Shown one piece after another: positions 1-9,291 of a stretch of DNA of 30,667 nucleotides. The translations under genes were made by a program, and so were the position numbers. The notes below the pieces were generated by a model. The model saw only the letters and a program-made list of their open reading frames with translations. It was not told the DNA's origin and did not search any database. Numbering within the stretch: position 1 is the stretch's first letter; each line of letters starts with the position of its first letter. This stretch comes from Plantago elongata (Eukaryota; Streptophyta; Magnoliopsida; Lamiales; Plantaginaceae), in NCBI GenBank assembly GCA_036897095.1, contig JAYMSP010001581.1:1-30667 (forward strand). Direction: 5' to 3'.

Positions 1-284
1 GGGAAAATGCTTCTTTCAGAGTGTCATCAGCAGTGTTGGTAGCGAGTCCTGCCAAACCAAGAAGTGAGCCAAATTTCATGAGAACGGAATAAACTAAACA
101 ATACTACCATTTATCTAGAGACTGCCTAGTTATCAAAAAATGTGTATGCTCTAAAAATACCTCCAACGTAAAGGTTGGTAGTCATGCAGCGAACGGCGGT
201 AAGCATGGACGAGTGGGCATTAGACACCCTGCTGGCAGAGACACTAGTCCTCAACATGCTTCCGATTTTGTTGTAGAGAGCCAT
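1..284 (-). CDS. Mitochondrial-type glycine-rich/RRM RNA-binding protein, 5' part (cut by window edge)
   Basis: Two exons are visible: exon 1 at 284..161 and the start of exon 2 at 48..1, separated by a 112-bp GT-AG intron. The start at 284 is preferred over an in-frame ATG at 323 because MALYNKIGSMLRTS begins an Arg/Ser-rich, acid-free leader of the kind that targets plant mitochondria. After the leader comes TNLYVGG, and across the intron LATNTADDTLKEAFS. LYVGGL (residues 38-43) is the RNP2 strand of an RRM, and the next residues match RRM helix 1. The leader plus early RRM is the layout of plant mitochondrial glycine-rich RNA-binding proteins, which bind organellar transcripts. RNP1 and any Gly-rich tail lie outside the window, so membership in the glycine-rich branch rather than another organellar RRM group is inferred. 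Family call is strong; exact orthologue is not assigned. Confidence 0.85.
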
Positions 285-484
285 TCTTTCTTTCTGCAGA
301 ATAAGACAATAACTAGCTCTCAATATTCAAATTTTGAAATTCAAATTAAAATCAATACGGAAACATACAAACGGAAACACCAAACGAAAGCATTTCAAGT
401 TCACTGTACCGACAGAAAATCAGCTAGCAGACGAAATGAACAAGAAGAAATTGGTACAAAAAAGAATAAAGAAAATACCTGGAA

Positions 485-522
485 TTAGGGTTTTAGGAAG
501 AAGGTTTAAGCGGCTAGGGTTT
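485..522 (-). promoter_or_regulatory. Pair of telo-box motifs upstream of the RRM gene
   Basis: On the minus strand AAAACCCTAA occurs at 494..485 and TAAACCCTAG at 522..513, about 200-240 bp upstream of the RRM gene ATG at 284. AAACCCTA telo-boxes are known near transcription starts of plant genes for RNA-binding and translation proteins. Their position and orientation fit the promoter or 5' leader of the RRM gene. The motifs are seen directly; the regulatory role is inferred. Confidence 0.5.
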
Positions 523-539
523 ATGCTGCATTCTAACTA

Positions 540-1050
540 GGGGTGAGCATCGGTCCAGGCCCGGACTAAACCGAGCCCGGACCGATTTTAAAGTATTTTT
601 TAATATCGAGGACCGGACCTAAATTGAGCCGTTTGAACCGGTATGACGTCATATATAATCTTAATTAGGGGACTATTAGTATATTAGAAAATGATAAACT
701 GGTTTATAAGGATCAGTTATTATACTTGTTAAATCTAATATTAGAAAGATGAATGACTGCCACATCACGTACAAAATCACTAATCTTGTGTGAAATAGTT
801 GAGCTTGCATAATTATGGTTTAGAAGACAGATATACAGTAGAATTCAGGCAAGCAAATATGAAATCACCACAAACTGGAAACATAACACAGAAGATACTG
901 AATATGGAGTTAGTTCAAGAATAAAACCACCCACAAAACCTCAAACCACAATCAAAACCAAAAAAATCCCCAATTTCACAAACTAATACGATGTCCGATC
1001 ACCGGAAAACCACCGATCTAATCATAATCCGTGAAGTATGGGCAGGAAAC
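540..1050. other. Gene-free spacer with a CCGG-rich repeat-like start
   Basis: From 540 to about 650 the sequence is rich in CGGTCC/CCCGGAC words and begins TAGGGGTGAGCATCGG (539 onward), which resembles the terminal sequence of many plant hAT-type elements. I found no matching inverted end, so no element is delimited. The rest, to 1050, is AT-rich with no recognisable gene. It lies downstream of the S16 pseudogene and may include its 3' flank. Confidence 0.3.
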
Positions 1051-1051
1051 C

Positions 1052-1393
<342 letters not shown>

Positions 1394-1441
1394 GGTGGTT
1401 CGGTGTTTTAGCTCTCCACTGAAGAAACATAGTTGGTAATT

Positions 1442-1640
1442 TAGGGCTGTTTTTTTTTTTTTGAACTGCTCGAGCCGGCGGTTTGCCGGTTCCCGGTTCG
1501 GTCCGGTTTTCCACCGGCTCGAGCGATTTTCTGTGAAACGGCTATTTAGCGGTTTATGGCACTACAACGAACCGTTCGCCACCGGTTTTACGGTCGAACT
1601 GTTCGGACCGGCCGGCCCGAACCGGCTTTCAAAACATAGT
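1442..1640. repeat. CCGG-rich repeat-like sequence beginning TAGGGCTGT plus T-run
   Basis: The stretch opens with TAGGGCTGT and an uninterrupted run of 13 T (1450-1462), then about 170 bp dense in CCGGTTCGGTCCGG-type words. TAGGGCTGT-like starts followed by such words are common at ends of plant hAT-like or unclassified interspersed repeats. No opposite terminus was found. An open frame crossing it on the plus strand looks like a by-product of this composition. Confidence 0.3.
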
Positions 1641-2162
1641 AGTATGAAACCAAGCCCCAGACAACGTTTGCAACTTGGAGAATCAAAATTCAAGATCTCC
1701 ATGTTCGTCCTTCCCATCAAACACGCAACGGAAATCTTCTCCTTTTCTTCTTCTTTCTTTCTCTTCCTTTCCTTTTCTTTTTCTTCTTCATTCGGCTGTT
1801 GTAGCCGAATGCTGCTGCGTTTCAATTGTGCATTGTGGCAACTCGGTCCGGGCTTCGCTCCCCTCCGTCCATGGCTCTCGGCGGTGCACGGTGCTCCAAC
1901 CTCAACAAGCCTTTGTCTTCCTTGATTCGCACTTGGACATCGCCTGGATGGTGATAAGGCATATTTCGGGCTAAAGCAAGGTTCGTGGATTAGGATGAAT
2001 CTAGTCCGTCTCAGTTCACTTTGTATTGTCTAAGGTTCGTTCGTCCAGATGAAAAGGCTTCGTCAGGATTGAGTAGAGTAGGCCTCGGAGGAGAGTGGAA
2101 AAGGACTTCATCAGGAGTGAGTAGAGTAGGCCTTCGGATCCTTCTCTTGGTGATGAGGCTGT
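1641..2162. other. Spacer with a pyrimidine tract and a possible orphan leader exon
   Basis: A strong C/T tract runs from about 1736 to 1788. At 1872 an ATG opens a 27-codon frame, MALGGARCSNLNKPLSSL onward, Arg/Ser-containing and almost acid-free like an organelle-targeting leader, ending at a stop just after a possible GT donor near 1949. Nothing downstream was recognised as its continuation, so it is not called a gene. The segment may equally be repeat DNA continuous with the LTR-like sequence beyond the hAT-like insertion. Confidence 0.25.
2054..2138. repeat. Two-copy imperfect tandem repeat, period 47 bp
   Basis: The unit beginning AAGGCTTCGTCAGGATTGAG (2054-2089) recurs as AAGGACTTCATCAGGAGTGA (2101-2138). 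Both end GTAGAGTAGGCC followed by TCGGA or TTCGGA. It is a local duplication directly beside the hAT-like element. Confidence 0.7.
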
Positions 2163-2682
2163 CAGGGACGGACGCAGAAAAAATAGTCAGTGGTAGCAAT
2201 CGTTAAACATAACAAAAGATAACAAGTTATGAACTATTAGATTTATACTTAATACAATGATTTTAGGTGTTTCACATTATTGTGTTCGAATTATGTTCTT
2301 AATAATTTTCAACTCATAAAAATATGTTACATAACTTATTCATAGTAACTTTAAGATACATAACAACCATGATATACAATCATATATTTAAAAAAATAAA
2401 ATATTCCATCAATTAAGTATATTATTTATTTATTCATTCAATTAATTCAATATCAGCACAACTTTTAGTATATTTTATTGTTAAATTATTCAAATCTTTT
2501 GACGAGATTCTTGTATTTTTAGTTAGATTTGTTTGTACGGCTGAATATACTTTTTGATACTTTCTAATTTTATGGAAGATTTATGAATTAAATGGTTTCA
2601 TCCGTGAATAAACTAATTTCTAATAAACTAATATTCAGGGGGAGCAATTGCTGCCTCTTTTTTCCAAGTGTGTCCGTGCCTG
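2163..2682. mobile_element. Non-autonomous hAT-like DNA transposon (~0.52 kb)
   Basis: The left end reads CAGGGACGGACGCAGAAAAA (2163 onward). The right end, read from the opposite strand, is CAGGCACGGACACACTTGGA (2682 downward); about 40 bp of each end can be aligned as imperfect terminal inverted repeats, including shared GCAAT and AAAAAA blocks. The interior is AT-rich without a transposase frame. An 8-bp near-duplication flanks it, GGCTGTCA at 2157-2164 and GGCCGTCA at 2682-2689 (7 of 8), overlapping the terminal bases, so the exact boundary could shift by one or two bases. An 8-bp target duplication and CAGGG-type ends are hAT traits. It is a MITE-like derivative with no coding capacity. 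Confidence 0.6.
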
Positions 2683-2689
2683 GCCGTCA

Positions 2690-3560
2690 CTAGATACCTG
2701 AAACACGTGGAAGAGGTTAAACCCTTTTGGGCCGGTTTGCCTAAGACAAACCAGTCTACAGACTTTACGTGTTTGGGATTGAGAGAGCGTAGTCTCGGCC
2801 CTCAAAGTCTAGAGAGTAGATTTTCGGTTAGTTGTTGTGTACCTTAATGATGAATAAATGTCCTCTATTTGTAGTCGAATCTCGCCGGAGCTCGGGCTCT
2901 GACACGCCGGACCTTGGTCGGCTTAGCGGGATTTTGACACGTGTTGTCGGAGGTTGGAGGCACGTGGACTCAATCCAAATGATAGTGACAAGTTCGAAGG
3001 GTCGTGGTGAAGTCGTCCGGACTCCGGCACCTTGGTGTGTATGAGGCCGTGGTGAAGCATAATGTAATGCCGGCCTTAATATAGGTTTGGAGCAGTTGGT
3101 ACAAAATTGGTGATGCCGGCACTTCGTAGAGACGGCCCTTCTTCGTCGTAATGATAAGTTTGTCCTTCTTGATAAGTCGTGGCGTACTATCACGACTGTA
3201 GGAGGTGGGACTATATTGTACATATCAGATGGCATGTCTCTACTCCTCCGATTTAGCCTAATCGACACTTCCCTCCACTGATTGGTTATCGATCCAATAA
3301 TTGGAGACCACCCTCCCTTCTCACCTCTTTCCTTGCACGGCTGAGCAGCTCTCCCTTTCTCGATCTGCTCCAATACCGCGCTTGGATAGCGTGATCCTTG
3401 CTACCGTTGCCGGTGGGCATCGGTGGTGATGAGCGGAGATCCTCCCGGTCTCTGCCGCTTGCTTCTTCACCGGACCCATGGAATCCTGTCCTCCTTGCTT
3501 TCGCAAAGCTCAATTTGTCGAATAAAAATATAGCCTTAATACAATCCCAAATGTTAGGCA
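2690..3560 (-). mobile_element. Candidate LTR-retroelement fragment, unclassified
   Basis: Composition changes abruptly to GC-richer DNA. Read on the minus strand, ACAAATAGAGG (2872..2862) resembles the short TATA region of a plant LTR, followed after about 20 bp by a leader-like run rich in CTCTCTAGACTTTGAGG. No LTR pair, primer-binding site or gag/pol homology was found. Open frames here (for example 2828-3373 and 3286-3561, minus) match nothing I recognise and contain no domain. The call rests on layout only and may be wrong; another interspersed repeat is the main alternative. Confidence 0.25.
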
Positions 3561-4458
3561 CCTGTTAGACCTGGCTACATATCAGCCAATCAACCCAAAT
3601 ATCCTTATGCACGGTAAGGCTTACAACACCTCTACTAGATACACTTCAGATCTACACGGTCACAGCGTTAAAGAGCACAATCAACTCTATATCTTTAGAC
3701 GGAGTAGATCGGCTAGCACACAAAAATACATGCCCATCGATCCATTCATGAGACTTTTCGCAACCAAAGATATGCCTACTCTCTAGGTTTTATCCCGGGT
3801 AAACTTAAGTACTAAACATTATACCGCATTTACCGGAGAGCTCTCAGTTCTACTCATAAACTAATCTTCAACATCATATTAAATTGAAAAGGGATTGAAG
3901 TTTTTATAACTTCTACAATTATTATGGACTTGACCCATTAAGAATCCCCTAACTAGATACTCTACTTAGCTAGTAAGACTTACTCTAAGAATAATCCTTC
4001 CTAACCAAAGTTAGTATACTTAACTATCAACTATCATGACATAATCTAATCCATAAATAATTCAAACCATTGTACTAAGTAAATACTAAAAACATAAACA
4101 AAACTTGATCCTCAAATCGAAAGGTAGATCGATTTGGCCTTGGTCATCATTAGGATGCAAGATCCTCACAAGTGGTGGGCAAGAATTGGCGTTTATGGTT
4201 TTGAATATGTAAGGTAACTAGTATGGAATACTAGAGAAATTCTAATTATACAAGGACAAGGTAACTAGTTTTTAATTGTATGATCGATATAGACACAGCT
4301 CACTTTAAACTTTGAGCAAACAAACTTTATACAGCAAGATTTCATTGTGGCTAGCTACTCAGACAGATCTCAATACAAAGGCTAACAGAATTTCAGCAAG
4401 CAAAAAATCTTGATAATTAACACTAGCAGTACGTAGATTGAGCGAGCGACTTATCAGC
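3561..4458. other. Gene-free spacer 3' of receptor kinase A
   Basis: No coding region, RNA gene or clear repeat is recognised. The part nearest 4458 is downstream of the gene A stop codon on the minus strand and should contain its 3' untranslated region; no polyadenylation site can be fixed with confidence. Confidence 0.5.
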
Positions 4459-7400
4459 TCAACGGGGATCCATGACTGAGATCGTGATATCATTGACGGA
4501 CCAAGATTTCTTCCTTGATGTAGTGTGTGTTTCACTTGGAATAAAGTCGATCAGGAAGCCAGGCTCCTTCGGCTGCGGAAGCAAACTCTCCCCGTTCAAC
4601 ATAAGAACTACTGCTGTAATGCTTGGTCTATCTCCTGGATTCTGCTGAGGACATAACAAAGCCACGTGGATGCACCGAATCATCTCAGGTTTGTTTGGCA
4701 TGCCATGGAACAATTTATCAATCACTTCTAGAGGTCTCTCATCCATCCATAATTTCCATACCTGAACCGGAGAAGATTTGTTAATACGAGAGGTTGCAAG
4801 AGAAAACATGTCTTGTACTGAGTGATCAGAAAAAAATACTTACATAACCGATAAGATTGTGATGGTCCTCTGGATGGTCAGATAAGTTCTTCTTTCCACT
4901 CACAATCTCCAATATTAGAATGCCAAAGCTATATACATCCGATTTCACAGAGAATGAACCATAAATGGCATATTCTGGTGCCATATATCCACTGCAGATG
5001 TAAAATAGAGTAAGTAACATAAGAGATATGCTTTGACATTACGTTCAATGTTACGGTACTTACTATGTTCCCGCTATTCTTTTGGTCTTGTTTTCAATGT
5101 TATCCCCTCCAAAAGTTCTTGCCAGCCCAAAGTCTGAGATCTTTGGGTTGAGGTCCTTATCTAGTAGCACGTTACTTGCTTTGAGGTCTCGATGAATAAC
5201 TCTTAATCTGGAATCCTGGTGGAGATAGAGAAGTCCACGAGCGATTCCACAAATGATGTTAAAGCGCTTCGACCAGTCCAAGAATGATCTTCTTGCATCT
5301 TCTGACAAGTTAGAATCAAAGCTAAGGATTTCAATCTTAAAGAAAACATAAGGATGTTTAATGTTTGACAAGGTTTTCAAGTAACAAACCAAAGAGAAAT
5401 GAGTCAAGACTTCCATTGGGCATGTATTCGTAGATCAATATTTTCTCATGTTCATCAATGCAACAACCAAGAAGCTTCACAAGATTTCTGTGCTGAAGTT
5501 TAGTTATCAATTTGACTTCATTTTTGAACTCGTCCAATCCTTGTCCAGAACTATTTGATAGCCTCTTCACCGCAATTTCTTGTCTGTTACACAGTGTGCC
5601 CTGCAGTTTCGCAGTCATGTTATAGTTATCAGAAATATGTACTTGTAGCAGCTTGAAAAAACTGGAGCTTCTCTTCTCTCTTTCTTACCTTGTAGACAGG
5701 TCCATAACCCCCTTCACCAAGCTTCTTGTCCGCAGAGAAATTCTCAGTGGCACGTGAAACTTTAGACAGTCTAACAAAGGGAAGGTCCTGTTTATCTTTC
5801 TGGACTATATCATCGTGGGTATCTTCATCCTTATCTGTTCAATGTGCAACATTTATAATGCAAACCATATACTAGAAAGGCTGGTAATCAAGAAAACAGA
5901 ATGTATTATCAAGAGTAGATACTCAATTTTTCTTTAAGTTCACATGAACAACCACAAAGGCAAACGCATAGTTTGACCTGAAACTCAAACTAGCAGGTAA
6001 GAAGTTGTATGGTTGAGCCTAAAAGAAACACAGATACTAGAGAACACATATCATGAGAACGACAGAAGATTTGAGTTGCAATGAAAAGTGAAGGTACAAA
6101 AGCTCTGGTGAACATACCTTTTGCCTTCACTCTTCTTCGCCAATAGCAGATGACAAGAAGCGACGCACAAATTAAAGCAAAGGGTATTACTATTGAAGCT
6201 ACTATCACCAGGGACCTCTTTGCTGTAAAGAAAAAACCATTCAATCAATTCAAGAGACATACCATGACACAACAAGCTCATGTGCATAATGATAAAATGC
6301 AAATTCCTGCAACATCGTACAGCAACGAAAACAAGAGACATACCATGATTTGATGAAGCTTGCATTCTTATGTAAATATCCTGGCCACCATCCGAGAACT
6401 GTCTGATATCAACCAGATCTCCGAACCAAAGGGCACATCCACTACCTCTTGCAATATCAAAGTTTGAATAAGCTGTACAAGAACAGTTCCTCAAGCATGC
6501 CTCGTTGCATTCTCTGAGATTCATGCTTTTATTTACCCAAGTATATTTAGTATCCGGTAGTTTTAAGCTCGAAAATTTCATGAAGTCATTCTTCATCGAA
6601 CAGTTAAAAGGCTCATCTCTTTCACATCCATCCGACCAGTCCATAGAATTCCACCTCTGTGCTGATTTTGGTTTGAAACCATCTAAACATTGACAAACAG
6701 GCGAGCCAGTGATTACACATACACCATTAGTACCGCATAAATCATACTTGTCACAATAGTCACGGGGTGCAGATGCATAAAGCTTCCAAGATTGATCTGC
6801 CTCAACCCAGACGTAACGCTCATGAGTGGAAGTTGTGTCATTCAACACAAACCTTGTGATGACTGATCCATCGAGGAGTTCGTAGGTGTAGTAAATCTCC
6901 TTCTCATTAGATACGAACCTAAAGTCAAACAGAGGATTTCTTCTTAGCTCAGGAGCACCACTAAATCTCAGGCCATTCCACGGTCCTCCTCGAAAGAACT
7001 TATTGGCACCCTTCCACATAACTTTTTGTGGATATGGATCAAGTTCTATACCGATGTTGAGTTCCCCTGGCGAAGGATCATTGAGGCTCTTCCATGACGA
7101 CAGGCGCCTCTCAAGAGAAGTTCTCAAGTCCCATCCGAGTTTCATCCCCGGTAACAACGTATCCGATGGATAATCAAAACTCTGCCACAAGTAACTATCT
7201 TTATTACCATCATCAATATTTCTCACGACAAGATTTCCAGTATCTAAAAGCTGTACCACTGGACTTTTCGCTACTGTAATCACAGCTGTCGACCAAACCA
7301 GACCATTAGTCCTGTTTGACAGTACCAGATTGCCTGTTCTGTCAATCAGCAACATGCCAGATGAATCTACAATCGGGTTTCGCCTATTTGCAACCCAAAC

Positions 7401-7610
7401 AACAGTTCTATCTGGAATATTCTTGTACCAAATCCCCAAGTACCGGCCATTAGAACTACCTGGAGTGAAAAATCCCACCTCAAAGCTTCCTCCACTCGAA
7501 ACCAGCATCTCACCATCTTTAAGAGCCTGCGACGCATTCATAATGTCGGTGACCGCAGAAATTTCCAACGCAAAGCACAGCCAATACAACATACACCACC
7601 ATATATCCAT
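4459..7610 (-). CDS. G-type lectin S-receptor-like Ser/Thr kinase, copy A (At4g27290-like)
   Basis: Seven exons join in frame with GT-AG borders: 7610..6344, 6222..6118, 5834..5689, 5600..5390, 5301..5064, 4991..4844, 4761..4459, giving 805 residues. Order: signal peptide ([18 protein letters not shown]), B-type lectin domain (about 30-150), S-locus glycoprotein region, the EGF-like Cys cluster with [14 protein letters not shown] domain ending NCSCTAYSN, membrane helix (about 427-450) followed by RRR, and kinase. Kinase landmarks are intact: P-loop [10 protein letters not shown] (496-506), Lys518 in IAVK, HRD Asp615, DFG Asp633, and MAPEYA. It should be an active plasma-membrane receptor kinase; the ligand is unknown. 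Exon 6 is 148 nt against 151 in B, from a one-codon loss in the segment before DHHNLIGY. It is the last copy of the array in transcription order and groups with B by exon sizes and membrane-segment sequence. Confidence 0.95.
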
Positions 7611-9291
7611 TGAATTACCATTACGGCTTCCCTATGCACTCTTGTAAAAAGGAGAAAGTCATCAAACACGACCCAGCTAGTTTCGTTGAATAAAGACTGC
7701 TGAAAATATTGAATATTGATCAAATCAGCAATCACAAAATCTGCTAATAATTATTGAACATGTAAAAGCTTGTAACACATGATTGGATGATCAACATCTA
7801 ACTTCAATAAACAGTTAAAGAACTAAGTATGAGTACATGTAAAATTACCAGAAAAATCTGAGGAAGCCTATAGTTCTCCAAGACAAGTGTAATAAGGCAG
7901 TTGGATTATGTTCTTGAAGGGGAGAAAGATTTGAAAGAAGCAGCTGTTGTGTACTGTTCTAGTGAAAGCAATTAAGCAACTTGTCATCAGTTAGCAAACA
8001 TATTATAAGGTCCTTAATTATTGTAGATTTAATTACCTACACAACATTCACAATGAAAACATAAAAGGTGATACTGCGGCTCTGTTCTCGTTTCAGATGG
8101 GACAGAACTGAATTATAGTATAAAAATAATTAAGCAGAATTGAAACGAATGAAACTGAATTGTAAATTCTGAAATTAATGAATTTTCAGATAAAGAGAAA
8201 TGAGCTCAAGTCTTTAATCGTTTATTATTACCTCCTCATCATATGTTTTCGAAGTACACGTGAGTGAGGATAAAATGTGATGTTAAATTTGTAATTAGTC
8301 GAGACCGGGTCAAAATCAATCCTTGCTGCGGAAAAACACAATGAATAATCTCCATGCTTGGGATGATTTCATACATACCAATCTACTTTTCTGATACTAA
8401 ATTATAAAGTGACCGCGTAAAAAGAATAGTGGGCACAGACCAAATGAGTATTAAACAATTAGAGCACATTAACTAGCAATTCAACCACTCTGTTGCAAAA
8501 TAGGTAACATTCTGCTCAGAACTCAAGCTCATAATTATAAGAATAGTAAAGGAACTGTAGAAAACCTAAAAAGTTGATATTTTTATTTCTTTTGGTTTCA
8601 CACTGAGCTTTCAATAAGAGAAGAGGGCATAGAAATAGATGATGAATGGATGAAAATGACAAAATAGAGCAAGTGAGTGCAGATTCAACGTATCTTTGAA
8701 TTGGGGTGGATAAAAGTTGCCTTCCATGGCCCCTGCTAGTGGTTTCACTAGACAACAACAACTTGCTGATAACACGAGGAATAGGATTTATCGGATTGTT
8801 TGGGATATAATTCCAGTTAAGACGACAGTCCCATACTGAAATTCGACTTTTCTCATAGTATGAGACCACCACTAATGTGGATTATCATTATTAGCTAATA
8901 ATGCATTTTTCTTGGTCAACATTCAAATACAAGATAATACTTCAACAAATTGATGAAACATGTATATAATAGAATTGACGGGAGATGATCAAATTGTATT
9001 AGAGTATGAAATTCAAATTAACAAACTTGGGAAGTGAATTTACAGAAAAGGATGATAAATAGCAAGAAAACACAGAAAATTCCTAAATAACACAAAAGTA
9101 TCTATTCATCCAAAACTCGTTAATTTCAGTTTAGTTTAGATCCATTTAGTTCAGTCAATTTTGCTCAACTAAAGAACCATCTATTTTATGCTTAAACATA
9201 TTACATTTTCGGAGAATTCAATAACACTGGACTCAAAAACACAAGCTGCAGACAATCTTATAATGCAAGCATCAACACGTCGATCAATTTA
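7611..9291. other. Intergenic region between B (3' side) and A (5' side)
   Basis: This 1.7-kb AT-rich gap should hold the gene A promoter and the gene B 3' untranslated region. The longest open frame, 8516-8872 on the minus strand, has no recognisable domain and AT-rich, gene-unlike composition, so it is not annotated. A possible MITE lies inside and is listed separately. Confidence 0.5.
8081..9177. mobile_element. Weak candidate MITE with GGTTCT-type ends
   Basis: The left side (8081) reads GGCTCTGTTCTCGTTTCAGA then CAGAACTGAATT words. The right side, read from the opposite strand at 9177, is GGTTCTTTAGTTGAGC followed by GACTGAACTAAATGG. Ends of the form GGTTCTTTGGTT with ACTGAACTGAA words are frequent in plant MITEs. 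The inverted match is imperfect and no clear target duplication is seen, so this is a suggestion only. Confidence 0.2.

Noticed and set aside
334..540. 68-residue Lys/Arg-rich plus-strand frame near the RRM gene
   Set aside because: It lies across the probable divergent promoter and telo-boxes; the Lys content follows from A-rich DNA. No homologue recognised.
1450..1462. Run of 13 T as the poly(A) tail of the S16 retrocopy
   Set aside because: The pseudogene runs from 1393 down to 1052, so its tail would lie below 1052; this run is on the 5' side.
1461..1925. 154-residue plus-strand open frame
   Set aside because: It crosses a CCGG-rich repeat and a pyrimidine tract. The translation is Phe/Ser-rich low complexity without a domain, best explained by base composition.
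2828..3561. Overlapping minus-strand open frames of 91 and 181 residues
   Set aside because: No gag, protease, reverse transcriptase or other motif is visible and frames overlap without codon-like structure; treated as part of an LTR-like or unclassified repeat.
6051..7610. Single 519-residue open frame as a complete protein
   Set aside because: The frame runs past a good donor (GTATGT after 6344) through intron 1 and then reads exon 2 out of frame. The spliced seven-exon model gives a membrane helix and kinase as in all paralogues.
8516..8872. 118-residue minus-strand open frame between A and B
   Set aside because: No recognisable domain, no paralogous counterpart in other intergenic gaps, AT-rich composition; likely chance.
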